This document shows, in pieces, positions 27,284 through 36,010 of a stretch of 64,000 nucleotides of DNA. The notes under the pieces were generated by a model. The model was not told the DNA's origin. It searched no databases and saw only the letters and a program-made list of their open reading frames with translations. Each line of letters opens with the position of its first letter. The first letter of the stretch is position 1. Source of the stretch: Clostridia bacterium (lineage in GTDB: Bacteria; Bacillota_A; Clostridia; Christensenellales; UBA1242); assembly GCA_028701635.1 (NCBI GenBank), contig JAQVQJ010000001.1, positions 65,202-129,201 on the forward strand. Reading direction: 5' to 3'. A program made the position numbers and the translations under genes.

Positions 27284-27968
27284 AGTTTCTTCTGAATGTA
27301 GTTTAGCTGTTAATTCTGAAAGTATTTCTACATTAGTAAATGACAATACAGGGACTATTATTTTATATAGTAAAATTAAAATTAAAACCGGTCTTTTAGA
27401 TAATGAAAAGGTTAATTTAAATTTTAAAGACCTTCGAAAGCTTATCAAAATTTTTGAATGTATTCAAGACGAAAATTTTGAAATAAAAACAGATGATGAT
27501 GCAAAAGTCATTAGCCATAAATCACCTACGTTATCGTTTAAACTATATTTAGTCGCGGATAATGTTATCAAAAAATGTGAAGCTAATCTAGAAAAAATTA
27601 GTAAATTATCTTTTGACAGTGATTTTGAATTGACATGCGATAAAGCGCGCGAAATAATTAAAGGCAGTATATCTACCTCGAATGCCGAGAAAGTCTACTT
27701 CTATACAAAGGACGGCGCGGTCTACGCAGAATTAACCGACAAGGCTACGCAAGAAGTAGATAGTATAACATTTAATATATCCGACAAATATAATGGATCC
27801 GATATTACAACACCATTACCCTTTAATATGGAAATTTTAAGGTTGATTAATAGCGGAAAATATGATAAAATGACAGTAAAGATTAATAACACATATAAAA
27901 TACTTTTATTTGAAATTTGTGATGCGAAAATAATGTTTAAATATATTATTCCTGCATTTACAAAATAA
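27225..27968 (+). CDS. 45: Sliding clamp (gp45-like)
   Basis: A 247-residue clamp similar in size and layout to T4 gp45 (228 residues): two related domains of alternating strands, with an acidic N-terminal LNKKEIIEQFLNPL helix and a C-terminal IMFKYIIPAFTK strand. It would encircle DNA as a trimer, hold the polymerase, and in T4-like phages also activate late transcription with gp55. Start ATG 27225 has AAGGA upstream. Clamp-loader genes (44, 62) are not in the window. Confidence 0.7.
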   Translation: MTLTLNKKEIIEQFLNPLNRVSSECSLAVNSESISTLVNDNTGTIILYSKIKIKTGLLDNEKVNLNFKDLRKLIKIFECIQDENFEIKTDDDAKVISHKSPTLSFKLYLVADNVIKKCEANLEKISKLSFDSDFELTCDKAREIIKGSISTSNAEKVYFYTKDGAVYAELTDKATQEVDSITFNISDKYNGSDITTPLPFNMEILRLINSGKYDKMTVKINNTYKILLFEICDAKIMFKYIIPAFTK

Positions 27969-28003
27969 ACCAAGAAACAATAACAACTAAACAAAGGATA
28001 AAA

Positions 28004-28357
28004 ATGGCTAACAAACTGACTACATTGGGTTATTTCAAAAAACGTATGCGCGATAGTGGATATATGGTGGATGATCTCTTTCGCAACTATTCACCAACAG
28101 ATCCGCGTGTATGGACTGTTATTATTGACCCGGGCGTAGCAAGTATTTTATGTACATGTTATGTTAATGCTAATCAAGAAGATTTGAAACAATCCCAAAT
28201 AGGTGATTTTTATTTCGAATTATACGACGGTGGACAATTCATACCGAATAGATTTGTAATAAAAACAAGTTCTATTGAAGTTTTAATAGAATATTTAGTC
28301 AAATTTAATATTGATAATAAAGCATTTCAATATAATACAAAAACTGTATCTGAATAA
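28004..28357 (+). CDS. Hypothetical protein
   Basis: A 117-residue protein of mixed strand and helix (WTVIIDPGVASILCTCYVN, GDFYFELYDGGQFIP). It has an AAAGGA ribosome site and follows the clamp after 35 bases. I do not recognise the family. The position at the end of the replication operon suggests an accessory role, but nothing more can be said. Confidence 0.6.
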   Translation: MANKLTTLGYFKKRMRDSGYMVDDLFRNYSPTDPRVWTVIIDPGVASILCTCYVNANQEDLKQSQIGDFYFELYDGGQFIPNRFVIKTSSIEVLIEYLVKFNIDNKAFQYNTKTVSE

Positions 28358-28392
28358 GGGTTATTTCCGTCTAGTCGACTATAAGTATTTGT

Positions 28393-28791
28393 ATGAAAAA
28401 CCCTAAAGATAAAAACGATTTTTCTTCAAAAAATCCGAAAAAGAAGACGGCGAGAAATAAACAAAAAAATATTTCAAATTCATCTATAGATTCTGATGAA
28501 CCTATAGATGAAAATGCTACGCGTCAAGCAATAACAGAATTGCTGCAAAACAGTATTAACAAATATGCTAATACTGTGGATAATCAACTCAAAGAAACAA
28601 GAGAAGATTTTGAATGTTTGCCTGTTATTGTATCGGAATTTCTTGAAAACTTTATTATTATAGGGCACACTTTAGATGGACAACGTGTGGTTACACGATA
28701 TACATCAACTCCAGCCGGTCTAGACGGATTAACAGAATTATGCAAAAAGGTTCTTGTACGTATGGTAATACAAGAACAGAGCGGGCAATAA
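28393..28791 (+). CDS. Hypothetical protein with basic disordered N-terminus
   Basis: A 132-residue protein. The first 45 residues are Lys/Asn/Ser-rich and likely disordered; the remainder is a compact domain with GHTLDGQRVVTRY and a helical C-terminus. A 10-bp palindrome (TAGTCGACTA) and a TATAAGTA-like element lie just upstream. It is the last plus-strand gene before the convergent baseplate module, ending three bases from the opposing stop. Confidence 0.55.
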   Translation: MKNPKDKNDFSSKNPKKKTARNKQKNISNSSIDSDEPIDENATRQAITELLQNSINKYANTVDNQLKETREDFECLPVIVSEFLENFIIIGHTLDGQRVVTRYTSTPAGLDGLTELCKKVLVRMVIQEQSGQ

Positions 28792-28793
28792 TT

Positions 28794-30812
28794 TTAAGCA
28801 GGAACCCAAAAACCAGGGCATTTCATATTTCCTGCGGGATTAGGTTTATTAAGAGCTTGTTGGGAATCTCTTACCTCATCACATGTATCTAATAAGGTCC
28901 ATGGCGGCGCTTTAAATCTATGCGTATGTGCACGCGGACCATAACCTATTTCAGTCATATACCATTCCCATGGTGTTGTGGAATGAAGATATGAAAATTC
29001 GCCTTCGACATGCGCGCCGCCTACTACTTTAAGATTATTTCTAACACCTAATTGACCATCAACAAGAACAGCAGCCCGTTGTTCTTTAAATGGATGTAGA
29101 TTAATTATATCTGCCCGTATTTCAACTCGATTATCACTATTAATAAGAAGTTCATGTTTTCCTACTAAATTAAGTGATTCTGATGAAATATTCATTATAG
29201 TACCATATATATCAAGAGGGCCCGTAGTTTTAATACGTATACCTTTGCTTCCTACATTTAATGTATATTTATTTCCAACTGTAATATCCCAATCACCACC
29301 AGGTACACTATCTACATCAACATATTCAACTAATGGGCAAGCCGCCATAGACAGATACGTACCTGTTTTTCCAATCCATACACCCTCATCACGTATTTTA
29401 CCTTTTTTATCAACACGAAAAGATTCCATACCATTAAATACAGTGCCTATTGTTGTTACTCGATTACCCGTAAGCATTTCAATATCATCACCACCATTAC
29501 CGAATTTAGCTTCTTGTTCCGTAATTTTTTGTTGATTTGATATAATTTTTTGTGGAAGTATACTTTGTTTTAATGGATCCAATCCGTAATTTCCGTCTTG
29601 CGACGAAGGACTCTTTCCGCTTCCATTACAAGTAATACAGGGTAGGGCAAATTTAACTCCTGAACCACCGCACACAGGGCAGTTAGCAGGGGAACCTATT
29701 TTCGTTTGTAATGGTGAAGTGTAAGGAGAATTTGATTCCGTTCTTGCCGTTTCGAATAGTCTTTTATATTGATGAGTATCCCTCATAATATTTTGTATTT
29801 CTAATGCGGTCTGTCTTTTCTTATTAAAATCTCCTAATTTAGTTATACGATCTCCATCTATAATATTTTCTTGATAGTTGGCAATATAATTAGATTGATT
29901 ATGGCGAATAGTTAAAAATTGATCTCCTAATACTAATGTCTGATCATTATTAGTCGCAAGGCGCGTAGTAGTATTATTATTGAATTCAAAAAATGATCCA
30001 GAATAATGAGTCATTTTTAAAACTTCAGCGAGATCAGTATCAATCATTTCAATTACATGTTTATTAGAATTTATAACATGTTTTGATCTGAATGTTTTCA
30101 TATTATGATCTAAATCCGATTTTTCTTTATCAGATAAATTTTCATATGAATCAGGATAATCCGGCGATATAAATTGTTTATTATTGGGATCTGATGATTT
30201 TTGTGCAGTATATATTCGTTGCCAATCTTCCATTCCTTGCGATGCAGCAAACACTACGGGATAGTTACAATCTCCTCCGGCAAAAAAGACCCAAACATGC
30301 GCACCAACATTTGGTATAGTAAACGTGCCTCTTGCTAAATTAGAATAATCGGCAGGAGCATATTGATTTGCATTAGGATTTACTAATCTATTATGGGAAG
30401 AATCTGTTTTATCAAAAGCATCCGAAAGACGATTATCACGAGTATAATTTTGCGAAGGCCTAAATCCTTCTATCATATTGTCATTTTCCCAATAATTGGA
30501 ATCGGATGACGTGCCCTTATTCTTATACGCGTTATATCTTCCTGATGATGCTCCGCCAAACGTCGGAAGCGCGATTTCCGCCCAAGGAAGAGAGTCTTTT
30601 AAATACTGCAACACTTTTTGCAAATCCGGGTTAGTTTCCTTATCTAAAAAACTAAAATGGATGTCTTTACTATCTTTAAAGGTCTTATTCCAATCTTCAT
30701 ATAATGTTGCTGCAATATGGGGAACAAACACCTTTACTCTTCCACGCCTTTCCGGATCATTGTTTTGTATTACAATGCCCAAATAATTACCTAAATATTG
30801 TACTTCATTCAC
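28794..30812 (-). CDS. 5: Baseplate central spike protein (gp5-like), no lysozyme domain seen
   Basis: A 672-residue protein. Residues 1-90 form an OB-fold-type N-terminus (YLGNYLGIVIQNNDPERRGRVKVFVP) typical of gp5/VgrG spikes. Residues 155-200 continue it (GAHVWVFFAGGDCNYPVVFA). Near 380-400 is a CPVCGGSG...CITCNGSG pair like a DnaJ zinc finger. The C-terminal 150 residues alternate short strands (LNVGSKGIRIKTTGPLDIYG), consistent with a beta-helix needle. I see no T4 lysozyme-type motif between the domains. It would puncture the outer membrane at the tip of the tail tube. It overlaps the next gene by 8 bases. Confidence 0.75.
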   Translation of the reverse strand: MNEVQYLGNYLGIVIQNNDPERRGRVKVFVPHIAATLYEDWNKTFKDSKDIHFSFLDKETNPDLQKVLQYLKDSLPWAEIALPTFGGASSGRYNAYKNKGTSSDSNYWENDNMIEGFRPSQNYTRDNRLSDAFDKTDSSHNRLVNPNANQYAPADYSNLARGTFTIPNVGAHVWVFFAGGDCNYPVVFAASQGMEDWQRIYTAQKSSDPNNKQFISPDYPDSYENLSDKEKSDLDHNMKTFRSKHVINSNKHVIEMIDTDLAEVLKMTHYSGSFFEFNNNTTTRLATNNDQTLVLGDQFLTIRHNQSNYIANYQENIIDGDRITKLGDFNKKRQTALEIQNIMRDTHQYKRLFETARTESNSPYTSPLQTKIGSPANCPVCGGSGVKFALPCITCNGSGKSPSSQDGNYGLDPLKQSILPQKIISNQQKITEQEAKFGNGGDDIEMLTGNRVTTIGTVFNGMESFRVDKKGKIRDEGVWIGKTGTYLSMAACPLVEYVDVDSVPGGDWDITVGNKYTLNVGSKGIRIKTTGPLDIYGTIMNISSESLNLVGKHELLINSDNRVEIRADIINLHPFKEQRAAVLVDGQLGVRNNLKVVGGAHVEGEFSYLHSTTPWEWYMTEIGYGPRAHTHRFKAPPWTLLDTCDEVRDSQQALNKPNPAGNMKCPGFWVPA

Positions 30813-31833
30813 TCTGTATAATCTCCGGTTTCAATACATCATTATTTATATTATCAGGATTTTTAAGCACCTTTTGCCCTGAATTATCTATATCTGCTTT
30901 TATATTAGATAAACGTCGAGGAAACGTTTCTTCGATACCTAAAGGAGATTCAAAACGGGCATTAACTGTTTGTGCCTTACATGAATTGATTAATGGTGTT
31001 AAATGATTTACTAATTTATACACATCATATCCGCCACTCTTTAAATATGTGATAGCATTATTTTTACAAACATCTTTACATGCAGCAATACGTTGACCGT
31101 GATACCAATCATTATTTAAACTTACACCATGGCAAACAGATGCATTAATCGGTCTTTTTTGTACTTTTTCATTACCTGTAGATGCTGATGTAGAAATTCT
31201 AGAATCCCAAATTAAATTACGACCAATATATCGTGTTGTTAATTGATTAGAATTTTGTATTAATTCCACTACACCTGAATCTAATTTTTGGCGCATACTT
31301 TCACGAATATAGTGTGGTGAAGTATACGATATGGATTTTACTTCATTAGTAGTAATAGTAGGGGCTTTTGACCAAAACGTAATATCTACAGCATCGGGGC
31401 CTGCATAATATAAAATAGTATTAGTTCCTATTATCTCGGAATATGGCATTTGCCAATATCCTAAATTTTTTAATTGTTTATCTACTTCTGGATGTAATCC
31501 GGTCAATAATCTAATCCAGTTTTTTAATTCAGGAACTTCTTTATCGTTTAAAGTTTCATGAATATCCTTTATTGCGGAAAAAATTTCATTTATTGAATTT
31601 TTTTTACAATATGCTCCTAATAATTTGACTATCTGTGATATATCATTTTTAAAGGGAGATTCAGAAAGAGTAGAAATATTATTAGGTTTTGGTTGACACC
31701 TAATTTGATCAATAACACATCTATCAGCGTTTTTTGATTGAAGTTTTTGAGGTAATTTAATTATAGGTACGGCTTTTCTAGATTTTAAATCAGCTGACCT
31801 CATTTCATATATTATAACATTCGGATGTATCAT
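30805..31833 (-). CDS. Baseplate-module structural protein, unidentified
   Basis: A 342-residue protein without a recognised motif. It is flanked by spike and hub genes with overlaps on both sides (8 and 4 bases), so it is almost certainly translated with them and is likely a baseplate or hub-associated part. It contains several Cys (HGQRIAACKDVCKNN) and a Pro-rich tail. Possible roles include gp6/gp7-like wedge parts, but no alignment can be claimed. Confidence 0.5.
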   Translation of the reverse strand: MIHPNVIIYEMRSADLKSRKAVPIIKLPQKLQSKNADRCVIDQIRCQPKPNNISTLSESPFKNDISQIVKLLGAYCKKNSINEIFSAIKDIHETLNDKEVPELKNWIRLLTGLHPEVDKQLKNLGYWQMPYSEIIGTNTILYYAGPDAVDITFWSKAPTITTNEVKSISYTSPHYIRESMRQKLDSGVVELIQNSNQLTTRYIGRNLIWDSRISTSASTGNEKVQKRPINASVCHGVSLNNDWYHGQRIAACKDVCKNNAITYLKSGGYDVYKLVNHLTPLINSCKAQTVNARFESPLGIEETFPRRLSNIKADIDNSGQKVLKNPDNINNDVLKPEIIQSE

Positions 31834-32894
31834 GATATTGAAACTCCCACTAAATTATCTCCAAACGACATTGTTATATAAGTATCAACATATGCATTTT
31901 CTAAATTATCTATACTAAGTTGAGATGCGGCCGCAGCTACCTGTATACCCACGTCTAATGCAGAGGTTAATTCAAATTGTGCTGAATATGTACCGTTGCA
32001 TGATCCTGTACATGTTTTAGAACTTTTCGAGCATTGTGTTTGTCTATCAAAAGTCCATGATATAGTATTAATAATTTCGTTAAGCATACAACTCAATGAT
32101 CTTATTGTAAAAGCAATTTCCTTTAAATCCCACATTCTATCAGCTAAGTCATATAAAAATTCGCCAATTTGTTCAATATACTGACCAATATCTTTTATTA
32201 TATCTGTAAGGAATCCTTGAAGAGTAGTTAACGCATCTTGTACTGCTTTGACGAAATGGCCGGCAATATCAGCCTCTCCAGATGTTTTCGCCCAGTTTAT
32301 AATCGAATTAATAAAATCCTTTATTGATTTATATGTTTTTGCCACCCATGCAATAGCAGCACCTATTTTTTTGGTTATATCCGCTAATGTAATTTCAGAT
32401 AAATGCTCAGCAAACATTGCTATAGTCATAGCGAACGATTGACAAGTAAGACTCATATTCAAGAAAGTTCTTTCTAATGAATTCAACAATGATTTATTAC
32501 AAAAACCCAACATTTTTAATGTATCCTGTTCATGCTCTTGTTTCCATTTTTTTACATTGCCGCTACAACCACGTTTAGCTGAATTACTTTCTCCTCCACT
32601 ACATGATGAAGAAGGAAAAATAGGAAAACATGAGGACACACATGCATATGTAGTTATTGGAGTATTATATTCGTAAGATGAAAGGGTATTATTAAACGAA
32701 GAATATCTATACACGCATGCTGATACGCATGAAACTATACACCAATCATCTTCACCTGGTGCAGGTGCGCCACTTTCCGTACATATATAATTTACTATAG
32801 TATATGGTGGATAATTCGCATATATCATTGCTGATATTGTATATAATAACGAATCTCGTTGTTCTTTTGATATATTTGTATTACACGTTGCCAT
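31830..32894 (-). CDS. Cys-rich baseplate-module protein
   Basis: A 354-residue protein with an unusually Cys-rich N-terminal third (CIVSCVSACVY, ACVSSCFPIFPSSSC) and a second Cys cluster near 285-300 (CSKSSKTCTGSC). Between them lies a long helical region (about 130-270) with amphipathic helices. The Cys content is much higher than in neighbours and suggests disulphides or metal sites. It lies in the baseplate operon; its end and start overlap both neighbours. Role unknown. Confidence 0.5.
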   Translation of the reverse strand: MATCNTNISKEQRDSLLYTISAMIYANYPPYTIVNYICTESGAPAPGEDDWCIVSCVSACVYRYSSFNNTLSSYEYNTPITTYACVSSCFPIFPSSSCSGGESNSAKRGCSGNVKKWKQEHEQDTLKMLGFCNKSLLNSLERTFLNMSLTCQSFAMTIAMFAEHLSEITLADITKKIGAAIAWVAKTYKSIKDFINSIINWAKTSGEADIAGHFVKAVQDALTTLQGFLTDIIKDIGQYIEQIGEFLYDLADRMWDLKEIAFTIRSLSCMLNEIINTISWTFDRQTQCSKSSKTCTGSCNGTYSAQFELTSALDVGIQVAAAASQLSIDNLENAYVDTYITMSFGDNLVGVSIS

Positions 32895-34819
32895 TATTCA
32901 ATACCCTCATTTACAGGTAATTTATCATATGCGTGAACCTTCACCATTGTGATATCATTTACAAATTTTTGTTGTTGTATTATGTGCTTTACGTTTGTAA
33001 CTAAATATTGTCCGCATATCTGATAATCATATATAGTCTCACTTGTAGTTTTTGCTCGATCAACACCTATAAAAGTTCCCGCAAGACGATGTGTAGAACC
33101 TGTCATACGTATAACTAAATTCTGATTTAAAAATAAACCTGCATATAATATTTTTCCTCTACCATCAAGACTTCTAACATATCTATCATTTTTTGGATCT
33201 AATGTAGATATAGGAGAAAATTGAGGATCGATACTTTTTTGTTCTGTCTTTGTTTTATTCATTGCCATTACAGGATATTTGCCCGGGGATAAAACATACT
33301 CAACATAATTCTTTTTAAAATATTTTTCTTTTACGTTTTTGATTTCATTTTCTTTTGCGTCTACATCAAATTGTTTTTTCTTATGCCAATGCGAATATAC
33401 AGGACGTGATATAAATGCTTTTGAATTATCTAAACCTGATGTTTGTGAAAATCTATAATTACGTATTTTATTAAATTCATCTGCTTTAATATCTTTAGTA
33501 AATGAAACATTTAAATCTAAAGGAGCTTTAGACGGAGTTATTACTTCTATATCTTCGGATACATTTTCTTCAAAAAACATATGTTCTATTTGCAATTCTT
33601 TTGGTTCTGAAACACCAGCCTTTTCAAAAAATTTCCATACAGGAGTTAGATTAAATTTTTTATCACCTCTATTCCAATCTAATATGCAAATATCATATTT
33701 TCCATCATCACTTATTTGTTGGCTTAATATATATTGCATGCATTCCCAAATAGTCCAATCAGCTTTTGCTGTAAACTGTATTTTACTTTTTCCCCAATTC
33801 CATTTATCGAAATCAATATACTTTTCATATCCTGCTTCATACAATAATGATGCAAGAGCTTCGCCAGTATACATAGATCGTTCTAAATCTGTTGCGTGTG
33901 CTATGGGTTTTGGGCAAGGAGGGTTGCCTGTATATGATGTATATCTTTTACCTGTTGATGTACACCATTGAGTATTTTTTTCTAATAAATTTTGGAATTT
34001 CTTGTCCCAAAAATATAGTTTTTTAGCTTTTAATGTCATATCAGAATGAGCTAAATCTTCAACGTCATATATAACCCCTTCAAGCTCTATTTTCCATATT
34101 TTATCTGGTAGTACACCCTTCTCTACAATAGGTTGCATTTCAACTAAAATCTCATCACGGGCGTCTGAACGTAGGTAATAAAATTGATTAAAATCTTGCG
34201 CTCTTTCAAATGCCTCCATACGATTATCTACTATTATATATCCACGCAACGGCCATGATAAAAGATCGTCTTCTACACATAATATTTTTATTGCACGTGT
34301 AGGTACTTCGTATTCTTTTTGACTATGATTAAAAAGAACTACTTTATATTTCCATAACTGTTGTCCTATTAATTTTGTATCCGCTGTAAATATATTTGGA
34401 GTTGAATCAGAGGTCGAACCGCCTGACGATATATTAGTAGTTGGCGGGTTTAATATTTGAGGTGGACTAAAATTTTCTAAAGAATTATTAGGTATATTTG
34501 ATTGTTCACTAATTACAGCATCAAGTCCACGATGCAAAACATCTGAAGTATTAACACCATTATTAGTAACATTATTAATTTGTTCTTCTGTATATGTTGC
34601 CTTTTTAGCTGGCACTATCCATGCAGTACCTGTATCATTTAAAATAAGATCATTGCCATCAGGACCCTTCGGGGGAGTTAATATTGATGATGTATTTTTA
34701 ATGGGCGCATTAATGGGAGATAAAGGCGTAGCATTATTTGAATTTATTTGATTAACTTCAGATTTTATATTTAATCCAATTAAATTAGAAGAATTAGGTG
34801 TTGTAATTTTTGAAGGCAT
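32894..34819 (-). CDS. Baseplate hub protein (gp27-like)
   Basis: A 641-residue protein. The first 160 residues are Asn/Pro/Ser-rich and look disordered. The central part (170-300) holds strands such as KYKVVLFNHSQKEYEVP, and the C-terminus has the hub-like sequence LVIRMTGSTHRLAG...YQICGQYLVTNVKHI...NDITMVKVHAYD, a pattern common in gp27/VgrG hub domains. It would form the trimeric ring connecting tube and spike. It lies four genes downstream of the tape measure, as hub genes usually do. Assignment is by pattern and context. Confidence 0.55.
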   Translation of the reverse strand: MPSKITTPNSSNLIGLNIKSEVNQINSNNATPLSPINAPIKNTSSILTPPKGPDGNDLILNDTGTAWIVPAKKATYTEEQINNVTNNGVNTSDVLHRGLDAVISEQSNIPNNSLENFSPPQILNPPTTNISSGGSTSDSTPNIFTADTKLIGQQLWKYKVVLFNHSQKEYEVPTRAIKILCVEDDLLSWPLRGYIIVDNRMEAFERAQDFNQFYYLRSDARDEILVEMQPIVEKGVLPDKIWKIELEGVIYDVEDLAHSDMTLKAKKLYFWDKKFQNLLEKNTQWCTSTGKRYTSYTGNPPCPKPIAHATDLERSMYTGEALASLLYEAGYEKYIDFDKWNWGKSKIQFTAKADWTIWECMQYILSQQISDDGKYDICILDWNRGDKKFNLTPVWKFFEKAGVSEPKELQIEHMFFEENVSEDIEVITPSKAPLDLNVSFTKDIKADEFNKIRNYRFSQTSGLDNSKAFISRPVYSHWHKKKQFDVDAKENEIKNVKEKYFKKNYVEYVLSPGKYPVMAMNKTKTEQKSIDPQFSPISTLDPKNDRYVRSLDGRGKILYAGLFLNQNLVIRMTGSTHRLAGTFIGVDRAKTTSETIYDYQICGQYLVTNVKHIIQQQKFVNDITMVKVHAYDKLPVNEGIE

Positions 34820-34820
34820 T

Positions 34821-35174
34821 TTAGTCCAATTTGATATTATTTAATATATTCTGTAAATACATAGGCTTTAAAACCTTTATTTCAATACCCGGTGTCATTG
34901 CTGCAAGCGGATTAACAATATTATTGAGAGCACAAATAGACCACCATAAAAAAATACTATTATATATTTTCCATGATATCAGAGGCCATGTATCATTAGG
35001 TTCTATTACATATATATTATATACGTCAGGATTTAAATCAGCAGGAAAATTTATCGTTCGTAATAAGTTATAAAAATACCCTATTTCAGAATCTTCATAA
35101 ACATTAAATATATTTTCATATTGCTGAGGAGATAATGTATACGATACATCAGTTAATTCATTTTGTTTACTCAT
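34821..35174 (-). CDS. gp53-like baseplate wedge protein with LysM-type domain
   Basis: A 117-residue protein. Residues 50-105 (YVIEPNDTWPLISWKIYNS...WWSICALNNIVNP...PGIEIKVL) match the LysM-like pattern found in T4 gp53 and in tail tube-end proteins of other myophages. T4 gp53 is longer (196 residues). These proteins join wedges to the hub. It overlaps its upstream neighbour by ATGA and is one base from the next gene. Confidence 0.65.
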   Translation of the reverse strand: MSKQNELTDVSYTLSPQQYENIFNVYEDSEIGYFYNLLRTINFPADLNPDVYNIYVIEPNDTWPLISWKIYNSIFLWWSICALNNIVNPLAAMTPGIEIKVLKPMYLQNILNNIKLD

Positions 35175-36010
35175 TGGTCTACTCCTTGTCCTGTAAATAC
35201 ACGAGTAGTTATATTATCAAGACCCCCATTTCCGTTTATAGCATCATCCCAAATAGATTTACTTTCATTAATTAATTCAGTAATTCCTATAGTTACTTCC
35301 CATGCATCAGGATATATATAATCTCTTTTTGCTTTCGTTCCTATGAGGCCGAATTTATTTTTATTCAATGTGCCTTTATTATTTACAACAAAATTAGATA
35401 CAACAGCCGCAGGACTCCAACGAACACCTGGGATATATATTTCATAAATTAATGGAGGTGTTATTGATAATGATCCGTTCATACCATGTAAATTATCTCG
35501 GATAAATGATTCAAGAAATCTTTGATTTTTTATTACATTTTCTTCTATTTCATTAGACAGTCCGTTACCTGCATTTGTGTTTATTAAATTAAAAGTAAAA
35601 TTATATGAATATGGATTCGATCCTGCATATGCTTTAGGAAATAATATACCCGCAGCAGGTAATATAGTTTTTGCAACAACTTCAGTAAAATCAGTTAATT
35701 TTTTTACCTCTTCTCCTAGTGGACCATTATTTTCTTCCCATTTTTGTGTGGTATTATGGTGTGATTCACTAAAGTATGGTAGTTTATATACATTCGAGGG
35801 TTTGCCTAAATATAAAGCTTCATATGGATTGCCCAAATCGCTTAAATTTTTAACACGAGTTAACCAACGCGTTATACTTGCGATAGTAGAACTCCATGTT
35901 TGTTGCCAACCGTACATTTCTATACAAGGCATTTCTTGCAACCCTATACTATTATACGGAGATGTAGTCCAACAAATATCACCTCGTGTAAAATCAAATA
36001 CTTCAGCCAT
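35171..36010 (-). CDS. Tail tube-associated baseplate protein (gp48-like candidate)
   Basis: A 279-residue protein directly after the tape measure gene, the position of gp48 in T4. It contains alternating hydrophobic strands (YSYNFTFNLINTN, ISPAAVVSNFVV) and a C-terminal YPDAWEVTIGITELI segment, typical of tube initiator or cap proteins. Most likely it caps the baseplate and starts tube polymerisation. It overlaps the gp53-like gene by ATGA. The name is inferred from position plus pattern. Confidence 0.45.
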   Translation of the reverse strand: MAEVFDFTRGDICWTTSPYNSIGLQEMPCIEMYGWQQTWSSTIASITRWLTRVKNLSDLGNPYEALYLGKPSNVYKLPYFSESHHNTTQKWEENNGPLGEEVKKLTDFTEVVAKTILPAAGILFPKAYAGSNPYSYNFTFNLINTNAGNGLSNEIEENVIKNQRFLESFIRDNLHGMNGSLSITPPLIYEIYIPGVRWSPAAVVSNFVVNNKGTLNKNKFGLIGTKAKRDYIYPDAWEVTIGITELINESKSIWDDAINGNGGLDNITTRVFTGQGVDQ

